Shown: positions 6,530 to 15,385, numbered from the stretch's first letter. The stretch: 53,919 nucleotides of DNA from Actinomycetes bacterium (GCA_021793395.1 JAJYSU010000010.1:1-53919); one strand, 5' to 3'. Numbers and translations: made by a program. The notes: generated by a model not told the origin, from the sequence alone.

Positions 6530-8959
6530 TCACCCGCCTACGGTGGTGACCACTCCGGCGGGCTCCGGTGGGTCGTCGGTGGTGTCGCGAATACGCCGCG
6601 ACAAAGGGGCCTTGACCTGGTCGAGCAGGAACATCACGATGACGACCGAGCCCAGAACGACACCGATCGCGCCGAGTCCGGCGGGTGCCATCAGCCACCC
6701 GCGCCAGGCCAGGGCGGTGATGATCACCAGGTCGGCCAGCGTGGCGACCAGCATCCAGCGGCTGGGTCGCGCGAGCCAGAGGTGGTGCTCGTCGCGCACC
6801 AGATAGACCGTGGCCTGACCCGTGGCGACCAGCATCACGAACACCAGTGTCTGGGTCGTCGCGAGGGAGAACCCGGCGACGTCACGGCTGACGTAGTACG
6901 TGGCGAAGGAGAGGAGCAGCCAGGGCAGCGCGACCCCCAGTGCGGCGAGCGAGAGGGAGGGGACTCGCCAGCGGTCGGGCTGGGCGGAGAAGCCCACGTG
7001 GTCGGTGGCGATCGACATGGTCACGAAGTCGTTGGCGAACAATAGGAGCAGCACCAGGCGCGGTGTGGTGACGAACTGTCCACTGATCAGGAGTCCCAGG
7101 GCCAGGAAGAGAGAGACCTGGAAGGTCTTCACGATCTTGTTGAGGGTGTAGGTGAGCATGCGCTGGTAGACCCGCCGACCCGTCTCGATGGCGGCCACGA
7201 CGTTGGCCAGCCCCTCGTCGGTCAGCACCACGCTGGCCGCTTCTTTGGCCACGTCGGTCGCGCTGGCGACCGCCACGCCCATCTCCGCGCGCTTGAGAGC
7301 GGGGGCGTCGTTCACCCCGTCACCCGTCATGCCCACGACGTGTCCGGCGCGTTGGGCGCGCTCCACCAGGCGCAGTTTGTCCTCGGGCAGCACGCCGGCC
7401 ACCACGTCGAAGTCCAGTGGCCCGTCGCTCTGGGCGCGCAGTGCGTCGGGGGTGACCACGCGCGTTCCCACGCCGACCTCGCGCGCGACGGCCAGTGCGG
7501 TCGCCTCGGTGTCGCCGGTGACCATGATGACCCGCACCCCGAGGTTGTCCAGGTGGCCGATAAGTGCCGCGGAGTCCGGCCGCAGGGGATCACCCATCGC
7601 CACCAGACCCACGACGGCGAGTGACGACGCGTCTCCGAGGGCGACGGCGAGGATCCGCGCGCCGCCAGAGGCCAGGCGGGTGACGTCGTCCTCGAGCGTG
7701 GCGGGGGCCTCGCCCAGCGCCGCGAGGACGCGCGGCGTGCCCTTGGCCACTCGTCGGGTCGCGCCGTCGATCGTGACGGTGGCCTCGGAGCGCTTGGTCG
7801 AGGGGTCGAAGGGGGTGAAGTCGTCGCGCGCGACGGGGGTGGCGTCGCCGAGGGCGTCGAGGATCGCCACGTCGAGGGGATCCTGGGTGGCGCGATCGGA
7901 CGCCGCGGCGGCCAGGGCCAGCACGTCGTCGCGGGTGCGGTCGCCGTAGGGGAGGACGTCGGCCACGCGAAGACAGTTCTGGGTGATGGTGCCGGTCTTG
8001 TCGGTGCACAGCAGGTCCATCGCCGCCGCCTCCTCAATGGCCGACAGGCGCGTGACCAGCACGCCCTGGCGCGCGAGCTCGAGGGCTCCGAGCGAGGTGG
8101 TGAGCGTGAAGGTGGCCGGCAGGGCCACCGGCACGGTGGCCACGACCAGGATCAACACGAAGGGGACCAGTTCGCTCCACGACAGGTGGTGCACGAGCCC
8201 GTAGACCACCACGGCCACGACGAGAACACCGTCCAGGGCGAGCAGCGCCCACACGATGCGAAAGATCGTGGTCTCGAGGTGGCTGACCGTGGTAGCCGTG
8301 CGCGTCAGCTGCGCGGTGCGCCCGAAGAAGGTGCGCGGGCCGGTCGCGGTGACCTCGCCGGTTGACTCGCCGCGCCGCACGACGGCTCCCGAGTAGAGGA
8401 CGCCGTCCGCACCGACGTCGACCTCGGCGGATTCGCCGGTCAACACCGACTGGTCCACCGTGGTCGAACCCTCGTGCACCGTGAGGTCGGCCGGGACGAT
8501 ATCGCCGGCGCGCACGTGGACTAGGTCGCCGACCACCAGTTGTGTGGCGTCGATCACGCGCCACTGGCCGTCACGGTAGACGCGCGCGCTGACCGCGAGA
8601 CGCTGACGCAGCGCGGCGAGCGCGTCGTGGGCGCGGCCTTCCTGGACCACACCGAGCACCGCGTTGAAGATGATGAGCAGGGCGATGATCAGCGCCTCGG
8701 TGACGTGACCGGCGACGATCTCGAGCACGACGGCGGCCTCGAGGAGGAGGGGGACCGGACCGGTAACCGTGGCGAGCAGGCGGCGTAGCGGATGGGCGCG
8801 CGTCTCGGGCAGGGCGTTGGGCCCGTCGCGCACGAGGCGCTGCTGTGCCTCGTGCGTGGAGAGACCACGCGAGTCCGACGACGCCCGGGGGGTCGTGTCG
8901 CCGGAGTCGGTGGCCGACGCGTCCGCGGGCTCGTCGGTCGGCGTCGCGTCAGGGGTCAC
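6530..8959 (-). CDS. Proton-exporting P-type ATPase (P3A, plasma-membrane type)
   Basis: Integral membrane pump that uses ATP to expel protons. The N-terminus has the cation ATPase domain (L-S-T-H-E-A-Q-Q-R-L then G-P-N-A-L-P). The actuator motif TGES follows, then the M4 motif PVALP, the phosphorylation site CTDKTGTIT, a nucleotide-binding K-G-T-P segment, MVTGD and the hinge TGDGVNDAPALK. About 10 membrane segments are visible. The PVALP motif and the 809-residue length fit the P3A subfamily rather than calcium or copper pumps. Such pumps occur in acid-living prokaryotes, where they help keep cytoplasmic pH near neutral; that role is inferred here. The gene is monocistronic, with a GTG start. 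Confidence 0.88.
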   Translation of the reverse strand: MTPDATPTDEPADASATDSGDTTPRASSDSRGLSTHEAQQRLVRDGPNALPETRAHPLRRLLATVTGPVPLLLEAAVVLEIVAGHVTEALIIALLIIFNAVLGVVQEGRAHDALAALRQRLAVSARVYRDGQWRVIDATQLVVGDLVHVRAGDIVPADLTVHEGSTTVDQSVLTGESAEVDVGADGVLYSGAVVRRGESTGEVTATGPRTFFGRTAQLTRTATTVSHLETTIFRIVWALLALDGVLVVAVVVYGLVHHLSWSELVPFVLILVVATVPVALPATFTLTTSLGALELARQGVLVTRLSAIEEAAAMDLLCTDKTGTITQNCLRVADVLPYGDRTRDDVLALAAAASDRATQDPLDVAILDALGDATPVARDDFTPFDPSTKRSEATVTIDGATRRVAKGTPRVLAALGEAPATLEDDVTRLASGGARILAVALGDASSLAVVGLVAMGDPLRPDSAALIGHLDNLGVRVIMVTGDTEATALAVAREVGVGTRVVTPDALRAQSDGPLDFDVVAGVLPEDKLRLVERAQRAGHVVGMTGDGVNDAPALKRAEMGVAVASATDVAKEAASVVLTDEGLANVVAAIETGRRVYQRMLTYTLNKIVKTFQVSLFLALGLLISGQFVTTPRLVLLLLFANDFVTMSIATDHVGFSAQPDRWRVPSLSLAALGVALPWLLLSFATYYVSRDVAGFSLATTQTLVFVMLVATGQATVYLVRDEHHLWLARPSRWMLVATLADLVIITALAWRGWLMAPAGLGAIGVVLGSVVIVMFLLDQVKAPLSRRIRDTTDDPPEPAGVVTTVGG

Positions 8960-9058
8960 CTACCCATGATGCCTCACTCCTCGGGGGAGTGACGTCGGGT
9001 CGGCGTCACCGGCTGGTCGCACGGCGAGGGTGGGAGGTGAGTCGGCGAGTCAGCACGT

Positions 9059-9082
9059 ACGTCAGGTACGTCAGGTAAGAAT
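9059..9082 (+). promoter_or_regulatory. Tandem 9-bp repeat next to a -10-like element
   Basis: ACGTCAGGT is present twice head-to-tail (9059-9067 and 9068-9076), immediately before TAAGAAT (9076-9082), which resembles a -10 box. The repeat therefore lies over the -35 region of the DUF2079 gene, where an activator or repressor could bind. No function is proven. Confidence 0.35.
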
Positions 9083-9115
9083 GGGCCCCACACGCGCGGC
9101 GACGTCGGAGGTGTC

Positions 9116-10627
9116 GTGAGACCCACCAGTGAGGTGAGCGAACGAGCGGCCCGTGCCGTCGCCGGTCGGCCCGGTGGCGCGCGTGAGCGGGGGCCGCGCG
9201 CGGCGGCCCTAGTCCTGGTGGCGGCGCTGGTGGGCTACGTCGGGCTCTTCGGGTGGCTGACGTGGCTCCAGCAAGCCAACTTCGGGACCTTCGACTTCGA
9301 CCTGGGCGTGTTCGACCAGGAGATCTGGCTCGCCGCGCACCACTGGGACGCCCTGATCACGATCCGCGGGCTGACTCTCTGGGCGAATCACGTCAACCCG
9401 ATCGTCTACCTGCTCGTCCCCTTCTACTGGCTGGGGGCCGGTCCCCACGTCGTGTACCTGGTGCAGGTGGTCGCCCTTGCGGGGGCCGCGGTGCCGCTGT
9501 GGCTGCTCACGCGCGAGCGCGCGGGCGCGTGGTCCGCGACCGCGGTGGCCGTCGCGTGGCTGGCCTCGCCGGCGGTGGAGTGGATGAGTTGGTGGTCCTT
9601 TCAGCCCGAGTACCTGGCGGTGCCGGCTCTCATCGCCGCCTACTGGTTCGCCGACCGGCGGCGCTGGATCTCCTACGGGATCTGCGTGGCTCTCGCGCTG
9701 GCGACCAAGGAGGACGCCGCCCTGGCGGTGGCGGCCTTGGGGATCGTGCTGGTGGCGCGTCACCGGGTTCGCGCGGGGCTCGTGACCGTCGCGGCCGCGA
9801 TGGCGTGGTTCCTGGTGGCCGTCGAGGTGATCATGCGCGCGGCCACTCCGGGGGCCGCACCGTTCTTCGTTTACCAGTACTCGGCCCTGGGCAGCTCCGT
9901 CACCCAGGTCGCCCTCAACGTGGTGCGTCGACCGCTGATTCTGCTCGACGCCCTGGCGCGCGCGGCCACGCGTCGCTACCTGGTCCAACTGCTGGCGCCG
10001 ACCGCGTTTCTGGCCTTGGTGGCCCCGCTGGCGCTGGTGATCGCGCTACCCACTCTGATCGAGAACGTGCTCAACAACCAGGGCTACACCACCGACATTC
10101 ACTACCAGTACTCGGCGTTGCTGGTTGTGGGGATCTTTCTCGCCCTGGCCGAGGCGTTCGGGCGCCTGGCCCGCGTCCCGCGCCTGCGGGTCGTGGCATC
10201 GCTGGTGGTCGTCGTCGCCGCGCTCGCCGCGAACGTCGCGTGGTCGCCCTCGCCCCTCGACGCGAGCGCCTACCACGGGGGCTACTGGGCCCTGTCGGGC
10301 TCGCCGCGCACCCGTGAGTTGGCGCGCCTGGTGGCGAGGGTACCGGCGAGCGCGGGGGTGTCGGCCAGCTACGACGTGGTGCCCCACCTCGCGCATCGCG
10401 ACGTGATCTACTCGTGGCCGAACCCCTGGATTCGTACGAACTACGGCGTCAGCGCGTCCCAGCCCGCCGAACCGATCGGGGCAGTGGACTACCTGGTGGT
10501 GGACGAAACGACGCTGGACGCGACCGGTCGCGCGCTGTTGCAACGGCTGGTCGGTCCCGGGGGACCCTTTCGCGTTGTCGTGGAGCGTGACCAGGCACTG
10601 CTCGCGGTGCGTCAGCGCGTGCGGTAG
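9116..10627 (+). CDS. DUF2079 polytopic membrane protein
   Basis: About 500 residues with around 10-12 membrane segments. After the first membrane helix comes the signature F-D-F-D-L-G-V-F-D-Q, then a conserved N-H-V-N-P-I and K-E-D-A within the membrane core, as in DUF2079 proteins. These resemble GT-C glycosyltransferases, whose loop Asp residues bind a lipid-linked sugar; a sugar-transfer role is family-level inference. The C-terminal extracytoplasmic part contains Y-D-V-V-P-H-L-A-H-R and V-D-Y-L-V-V-D-E, also seen in the family. The GTG start at 9116 is chosen because GGAGG lies 4 nt upstream. The 3' end overlaps the convergent membrane gene by 16 bp. Confidence 0.82.
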   Translation: MRPTSEVSERAARAVAGRPGGARERGPRAAALVLVAALVGYVGLFGWLTWLQQANFGTFDFDLGVFDQEIWLAAHHWDALITIRGLTLWANHVNPIVYLLVPFYWLGAGPHVVYLVQVVALAGAAVPLWLLTRERAGAWSATAVAVAWLASPAVEWMSWWSFQPEYLAVPALIAAYWFADRRRWISYGICVALALATKEDAALAVAALGIVLVARHRVRAGLVTVAAAMAWFLVAVEVIMRAATPGAAPFFVYQYSALGSSVTQVALNVVRRPLILLDALARAATRRYLVQLLAPTAFLALVAPLALVIALPTLIENVLNNQGYTTDIHYQYSALLVVGIFLALAEAFGRLARVPRLRVVASLVVVVAALAANVAWSPSPLDASAYHGGYWALSGSPRTRELARLVARVPASAGVSASYDVVPHLAHRDVIYSWPNPWIRTNYGVSASQPAEPIGAVDYLVVDETTLDATGRALLQRLVGPGGPFRVVVERDQALLAVRQRVR

Positions 10628-11124
10628 AGACGCACGCCGACGATGAGCACGACCAGAAAGATGACCAGTGGCGTAATTACCGGACCGATCCACGGGAACG
10701 GAACGAGGAAGAAGACGTCGCGGGTGAACAGACTCGTGGGCCAGCCGTCGATGAGGCGTAGGTAGAGGTAGTAGGTCAGGTCCCAGACGCTGAAGGCGAC
10801 GAAGTAAGCACCGACACGCTGGCGCGTGGTGGATCCCGCGAGCCACGCCACCGCGAGCAGCATCACCATGGTCGCGCTCTCGCGAATCACCTCGACGCGT
10901 CCGACGGCGGGGGGCAGCAGGGAGTGCAGGGAGGAGACGAAGGTGATGAAGCCGAGATTGAGCAGCGTGTGGTAGTGCCCGAATCGGTAGGAGGTCGGCG
11001 AGCCGATCAGGTGGCGCAGGTCGTAGACGACCGCGGCCTCGACGAAGCCGAAGGCCGCGGCGAAGGCGACGAGGGCGCCTAGATTTAGGGCCGTTCGACG
11101 TCGGGGGTCCCCGCGTGGCGCCAC
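10612..11124 (-). CDS. Small integral membrane protein, unknown function
   Basis: 170 residues with about four to five hydrophobic segments: after a basic N-terminus, mid-protein, and a C-terminal pair. Recognisable features are F-G-F-V-E-A-A-V-V in the first helix, W-D-L-T-Y-Y-L-Y-L, and P-F-P-W-I-G-P-V. I recall this pattern from uncharacterised bacterial membrane proteins but cannot give a function. It converges with the DUF2079 gene with a 16-bp overlap of the 3' ends, so the two cannot form an operon. Confidence 0.7.
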   Translation of the reverse strand: MAPRGDPRRRTALNLGALVAFAAAFGFVEAAVVYDLRHLIGSPTSYRFGHYHTLLNLGFITFVSSLHSLLPPAVGRVEVIRESATMVMLLAVAWLAGSTTRQRVGAYFVAFSVWDLTYYLYLRLIDGWPTSLFTRDVFFLVPFPWIGPVITPLVIFLVVLIVGVRLYRTR

Positions 11125-11242
11125 TCGGCCACTCTACCGGTCGGGCGTGACGGTCTCACGGCGCGGGGCGGGGGACGACGACGTCGTCGTCACGGGCGTC
11201 ACCCGAGTCGTGTCGACGCGCCACCGGTTCGCGGGGACGCGC

Positions 11243-11809
11243 TCAGGGTGACGTGGCGGGACAGCCCACGACACCCACGTCGATCGTCGGGATTCGCGAG
11301 GTGTTCGTCGGTGGCGGTCCACTGGGGACGAGGAAGCCGTCGAGACGTCCGGATCTGGTTGGCGCGATCCACACGCCGCCCTGTTCCAGTAACGTGCGTA
11401 GCCGTCGGCCGTAGATCGGTCGCGCTCGAGCGAGGGTGTCGCCGCGTCGTAGGCCCTGCGCCGTCTCGCCCGGCGGCGTCGCGCCAGGATCGAGGGAGGC
11501 TCCGACGAGGTGTCCGTGGTCGAAGTAGACCCGGAGCGAGTGCCACGACGTCGTCGCGTTAACCCCGCAGTTGACGAGTCCGGGAGTTCGCGACACTCAA
11601 GTGGTGGGGACTCCGAGGAGGTGGCGCAGTCGCGCGACGGTGGCGTCTTCGCGCACCCCGAGGCGAAGGCCCGCGATGCTACGTCCACTGACTATCACGG
11701 TAGAGCGGGCTTGGCCCGACGCGACAGCCGTAACCGGAGCCGTCGCGGGAAGGAGTGCGAACGTGACAACTTCTCGCGAGTGGACGTTCGGTTGACGGGT
11801 CTCGCGCCA
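11243..11809 (-). pseudogene. Decayed secreted-protein gene with in-frame TGA
   Basis: The downstream part (11243-11596) encodes a credible domain: G-L-R-R-G-D-T-L-A-R-A-R-P-I-Y-G, then L-E-Q-G-G-V-W and a C-terminal V-G-C-P-A-T-S-P. This resembles a small actinobacterial secreted-protein family. In the same frame upstream, beyond a TGA at 11597-11599, the reading continues as G-L-R-L-G-V-R-E-D-A-T-V-A-R-L-R. That looks like the first half of the same internally repeated domain (G-L-R-x-G-x-x). Before that is a hydrophobic signal-like stretch with no usable start codon before a TAA. A nonsense mutation and a lost start best explain this. An assembly error at the TGA is the alternative. Confidence 0.6.
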
Positions 11810-12106
11810 TTAGCCGTCATCGCCCGCGGCATTGTTGGGTGTATAGCCGGCTCGGTTGTGACACTGTCGGGCGGGCGTTCGGGAGTGACGCGAGATGACG
11901 TCCGGTCCTGTCGCGTGGAGTCACTCCGCTGGCTTGGGCGCAGCGCACCGTGACCAGACGTACCCGAGCGGCCGGAGCGATCGCACTCGTGGAGCACACC
12001 GTTGGTGGATCCCGGCGATAGCGAGAGTGGCTCTCTTCGCGCGCGCGATGGTGCGTCATCGACGTGGCGTTCGTCAGTCGCCCGCTACCCCATCGCCTCC
12101 CGGCGA
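11810..12106. other. Spacer, nothing recognised
   Basis: Arg-rich open frames on both strands only. I see no promoter, hairpin or repeat that I can support between the decayed secreted-protein gene and the terminator of the S53 peptidase gene. Confidence 0.45.
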
Positions 12107-12135
12107 GAACACCGAGAACTCTCTCACCGGTGTTC
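12107..12135 (-). terminator. Possible terminator of the S53 peptidase gene
   Basis: GAACACCG (12107-12114) and CGGTGTTC (12128-12135) form a perfect 8-bp stem around a 13-nt loop, about 80 bp after the peptidase stop codon. No T-run follows, which is common for terminators in GC-rich actinobacteria. Confidence 0.35.
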
Positions 12136-12212
12136 GTCCGCTCGAGGACGTGGGGTCTGCGGCTGAACGTCGTCAAGCACCGAAGGCGCGGCGGGCGCGG
12201 CTGACTCCGCGG

Positions 12213-13487
12213 TTAGAAGCCCGTAGTTCCGTCCGGCGTACCGTTGCCCGTCGGCCCGTTGTAGCCGCTCGACAGGCTGTCGGCGGCGTTGCACAGGTAG
12301 ATCGAGCAGTGCCGCGTGTTCGAGCCACTGGTGACCCGGTACAGGGCCGCGCCGTAGAGGGCCTCGGCGGCGGTGCTGGCTCCGCCGCTCGTCGTGAAGT
12401 TGGACGTGTTGCCGGCGAGCGCGTAGATCGAGGCCACCAGGGGCGAGGCCACGCTGGTGCCGCCGAAGACCAGCCACCCGCTCTCGCCGTAGGAGTCGTA
12501 GACCGCGACGCCGGTGCTGGGATTGGCGACCGCGGCGACGTCGGCCACCGTGCGCGACGCGCACAGGGACGTGGTGGGCTGCCAGGAGGGCGCGGATTCG
12601 TAGGCCGAGCAGCCCGAGCCGGTGCCGGACCACACGGTCTCGCTCCAGCCGCGCGTGCTGGAGTCGGGAACCAGGCTAGTGCCGCCCACCGCGGTCACGT
12701 AGGGCGAGGCCGCCGGGTACTCGACGCCGTAGCCGCCGTCGCCAGCGCTCGCGGTGATTGCCACTCCCGGGTGGTCGTAGTACGCGTCGTCCACGGTCTC
12801 GCCGGAGAACTCCGATGCGCCGTAGGAGTTGGAGACCGCGACCGCACCGAGCGACACGGCCTCGTTGACCGCCGCGCCGAGGTCGGCGATGCTGGTGGAC
12901 GAGGCCTCCACGAGAGCGATGTGGCAGGCCGGACAGATGGCGGAGACCATGTCGAGGTCGAGGGAGATCTCCTCGGACCACGAGGTGTTGTTGGCGGGCA
13001 GGCTCGTCGTCGAGCCGCTCTGGCTCACCTGGGTGAAGCAGCCGCTCACGACCGAGCACGGACCCAGGTTGAACTGTGAGCGGTAGGTGGCGAGGTCACT
13101 CGCGGCGTTGGGGTCGTTGTAAGCGTCGACGACCGCGACCAGCGGGCGGGCGCCCGACGAGGCGAGCGAGCTGATCGCCGCGCTGAGGTTGTAGGCGCTC
13201 TGCAGGTCTGCGGGGAAGTAGCCCGACGGCCCCGAACTGCCTCCTCCGCCAACCGGCTTCTTGGACCCGCCGCGTCCGTCGGCGTGCGCGCCGTGCCAGT
13301 TCTGGGCCGGGTCGAGTAATTGGAGGGCTCCGCAGTGGGCGACGCCGGGGGTCTGAACGGGCAGGCACGCCGGCGCCACGTCGGCGCCGGGGGCGTTGGG
13401 CGGCGGCGCGGCCGCGGCACCCACCGTGACGCCGATTGACGTGGCCGCCGCGAGAGCGCTGATCACGAGTTTCGTCGTCCAGGACAC
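12213..13487 (-). CDS. Secreted S53 (sedolisin-like) serine-carboxyl peptidase
   Basis: The signal peptide covers residues 1-27 (basic start, Ala/Val core, A-A-A-A). The catalytic domain shows Glu173 and Asp177 spaced as in the sedolisin E-x-x-x-D pair, Asp250 in A-S-A-G-D-G-G (oxyanion Asp), and the nucleophile Ser345 in G-G-T-S-V-A-S-P. Such enzymes hydrolyse proteins outside the cell at acid pH. The segment between signal and protease is only about 90 residues, much shorter than the usual roughly 180-residue sedolisin prodomain, and is Gly/Ser-rich, so maturation may differ. The GTG start has GAGGGGG about 7 nt upstream. It is divergent from the DUF1906-like gene, with about 150 bp between. 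Confidence 0.85.
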   Translation of the reverse strand: MSWTTKLVISALAAATSIGVTVGAAAAPPPNAPGADVAPACLPVQTPGVAHCGALQLLDPAQNWHGAHADGRGGSKKPVGGGGSSGPSGYFPADLQSAYNLSAAISSLASSGARPLVAVVDAYNDPNAASDLATYRSQFNLGPCSVVSGCFTQVSQSGSTTSLPANNTSWSEEISLDLDMVSAICPACHIALVEASSTSIADLGAAVNEAVSLGAVAVSNSYGASEFSGETVDDAYYDHPGVAITASAGDGGYGVEYPAASPYVTAVGGTSLVPDSSTRGWSETVWSGTGSGCSAYESAPSWQPTTSLCASRTVADVAAVANPSTGVAVYDSYGESGWLVFGGTSVASPLVASIYALAGNTSNFTTSGGASTAAEALYGAALYRVTSGSNTRHCSIYLCNAADSLSSGYNGPTGNGTPDGTTGF

Positions 13488-13636
13488 AGTGAACCCCCTC
13501 GATGCGGTGAACGTCTCGGTTAACGGTACCGCGACGTTAGCGGTCTGGGGGAAAAATTTTGGTGGAACGACACTCTCGTGGTACCGTCACGGTGATTTGG
13601 CTCGTGGTGGTGCGAGCGTTGTGAGAGGGGATCGCG

Positions 13637-14698
13637 GTGAGGTCGAGCAGGGGCAGGGGGCGGAGGTCTGAGCGATCGTGGCGTCGCACGGCGGCGGTGG
13701 GCCTGGCGGTTGCCGCGTTGTCGAGCACGGCCTGGGCGTCGGCGGCGTCGGCGGCACCCAAGTCACACGGCGGCGGCGGGGGCGGCGGTTCGACGACGGT
13801 TACCACGGGCAATGACGTCTCCTATCCGCAGTGTGGATCCACGTTGCCCTCAACCACGGCCTTCGCCATCGTGGGCGTGAACGGGGGCCTCGCCGACAAC
13901 CTGAACAGCTGCCTGGGGCCGACGAGTGGCCTCTCGTCGAGCGAGCTGTATTGGGCCGCGACTGCCACGAACGGGTCGTCGACTCAGCCGACGGTGGGGT
14001 TCTACGTGAATACCGCTGATCCCGGCAATATATACAACGGTACGATCATCGGCGACTGGCCGACATCATCGCCGGCGGTCTCAACCGGTCCCTACGGACC
14101 CTGCGCGACGACGACGGTGACTCTCGCGGGAAGTACTTCTGCCACCGTAGGGGAGAACTCCCCGGCCTGCGCTTGGGCGTACGGGTGGAACATGGCGACT
14201 CAGGATGCTGTGTGGATGACCGGGGCGGCGAGCGCTATCAATAACGCTCTCAATAAGGCCGGCAGCACAGTGGCGCTACCGACCTCGCCCGGTTCGTACC
14301 CGTGGTGGCTCGACGTGGAGACGGCCAATACCTGGCAGTCGTCGACGACGGCGAACGGGCTGGAGATGAACGTGGCGGACCTCCAGGGGATGGTGGCCGC
14401 ATTGCAGCATGCGGGAGTCGGTACAACGGGCGTCGACGTCGTGGGCGCGTACTCCACGTCCACGCAGTGGAACCAGATCGTCGGCGTTACCACTCCGCAG
14501 TACGCCAATCTCTACGGGATCCCCGACTGGATCCCGGGGGCGCGCTCCTCGGCGGGGGCGTCGTCGAACTGCGCGTTGCCGTCGTTCACCGACGGAACCG
14601 TGGCGGTGACGCAGTGGTTCGCCCATCCCGATCGACGGAGACGTCGCCTGCTAAACGGCGACCTAGGACTCGGACTCGTTCGCCGACAGTGGCGCTGA
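13637..14698 (+). CDS. Secreted DUF1906/GH25-like protein, frameshifted near 3' end
   Basis: A signal peptide (basic start, Ala-rich core ending A-S-A-A) precedes a Gly stretch. The domain opens with D-V-S-Y-P-Q-C-G and V-G-V-N-G-G, has F-Y-V-N-T-A-D-P-G and W-A-Y-G-W-N, and ends after W-W-L-D-V-E-T-A-N-T-W. This family resembles DUF1906/GH25 TIM-barrel proteins that may act on the wall. As read, the last 27 residues are Arg-rich nonsense reaching into the next gene. Skipping one base at about 14618 restores D-G-D-V-A-C and a stop at 14652-14654, the ending I expect for the family, 8 bp short of the convergent mscS gene. So a 1-bp insertion, true or artefactual, is likely. The GTG start has GAGAGGGG upstream. 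Confidence 0.7.
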   Translation: MRSSRGRGRRSERSWRRTAAVGLAVAALSSTAWASAASAAPKSHGGGGGGGSTTVTTGNDVSYPQCGSTLPSTTAFAIVGVNGGLADNLNSCLGPTSGLSSSELYWAATATNGSSTQPTVGFYVNTADPGNIYNGTIIGDWPTSSPAVSTGPYGPCATTTVTLAGSTSATVGENSPACAWAYGWNMATQDAVWMTGAASAINNALNKAGSTVALPTSPGSYPWWLDVETANTWQSSTTANGLEMNVADLQGMVAALQHAGVGTTGVDVVGAYSTSTQWNQIVGVTTPQYANLYGIPDWIPGARSSAGASSNCALPSFTDGTVAVTQWFAHPDRRRRRLLNGDLGLGLVRRQWR

Positions 14699-15385
14699 CG
14701 GGTCCGACGTTGACGTTGGCGTCGGTGCGGATGTCGCTGGTGCGGGTCCCGCCGGGGCCGAGTCGGGTGGCGCGGGGTGCAGGTGGCCGATGCCGGAGGC
14801 CAGCAGGATGGAGTTGGGAACCTGGAGGATGCCGTCCTCGGTGCGCACCGTCACGTAGGTCAGTCCGCTCGCGAGGACCGTGACGTCGAGCACGCCGATG
14901 ACCCCGGAGCGGATGCGGATGTGGTCGCCCACCGAAAACGGCCGCGCCAGCAGCAGCACGATCGAAGCGAAGAGGTTGGCCAGGCTCTGCTGGGCGGCGA
15001 TGCCCAGGATGACGCCCGCCAGTCCCGCGCCAATCAGCAGGTGAGCGAGTGAGGCGCCGAGCACCGCGAGAGCGGCGAAGATCAGGACGACGAGGCCGAT
15101 TCCGGTGACGACCAGGCGCACGGCGCCTCCTGCTCCGGGGTTGCCGCGACGATTGAAGGCTCGGTTGAGGCCGGTGGCGAGGTGGCGAACCGCGATGGTG
15201 CCGGCGATCAGAATGACCAGCGCCGCTCCCCATCCGACGATGGTGGAGTAACTCGCGGCGTGGCGGAAGCGCCCGTAGTTGTACCCGCCGGCGATCGCGG
15301 CAACCGTGAGGAGACCCGTGCCAATTCCTTTGGTCCACAGGTGTTTGGCGGAGGGTGCGGGCCCGTAGGGGTGCTGGTACTCCAT
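14663..15385 (-). CDS. Small-conductance mechanosensitive channel (MscS family)
   Basis: A 240-residue membrane channel that opens under membrane tension to release osmolytes. Three or more hydrophobic segments precede the pore helix, where the Gly/Ala-rich run G-A-G-L-A-G-V-I-L-G-I-A-A-Q (MscS TM3) is clear. The beta domain follows with F-S-V-G-D-H-I-R-I and V-Q-V-P-N-S type motifs. The C-terminal 45 residues are Pro/Ser/Thr-rich and disordered, so the usual C-terminal alpha/beta domain is absent or shortened. A TACAGT hexamer lies 8 nt before the ATG, suggesting a leaderless message. The gene converges on the DUF1906-like gene. Confidence 0.88.
   Translation of the reverse strand: MEYQHPYGPAPSAKHLWTKGIGTGLLTVAAIAGGYNYGRFRHAASYSTIVGWGAALVILIAGTIAVRHLATGLNRAFNRRGNPGAGGAVRLVVTGIGLVVLIFAALAVLGASLAHLLIGAGLAGVILGIAAQQSLANLFASIVLLLARPFSVGDHIRIRSGVIGVLDVTVLASGLTYVTVRTEDGILQVPNSILLASGIGHLHPAPPDSAPAGPAPATSAPTPTSTSDPSAPLSANESES

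Noticed and set aside
6377..7045. 222-codon plus-strand frame over the proton ATPase 3' end
   Set aside because: Gln/His/Gly-rich shadow opposite the conserved C-terminal membrane helices of the pump.
12124..13368. Arg/His-rich minus-strand frames inside the S53 peptidase gene
   Set aside because: Out-of-frame reading of the peptidase, which has its signal peptide and full catalytic set in the accepted frame.
13520..13590. Two GGTACCG words between the S53 and DUF1906-like genes as an operator pair
   Set aside because: Only 7-8 bp each with no consistent symmetry or spacing; not enough to claim a site.
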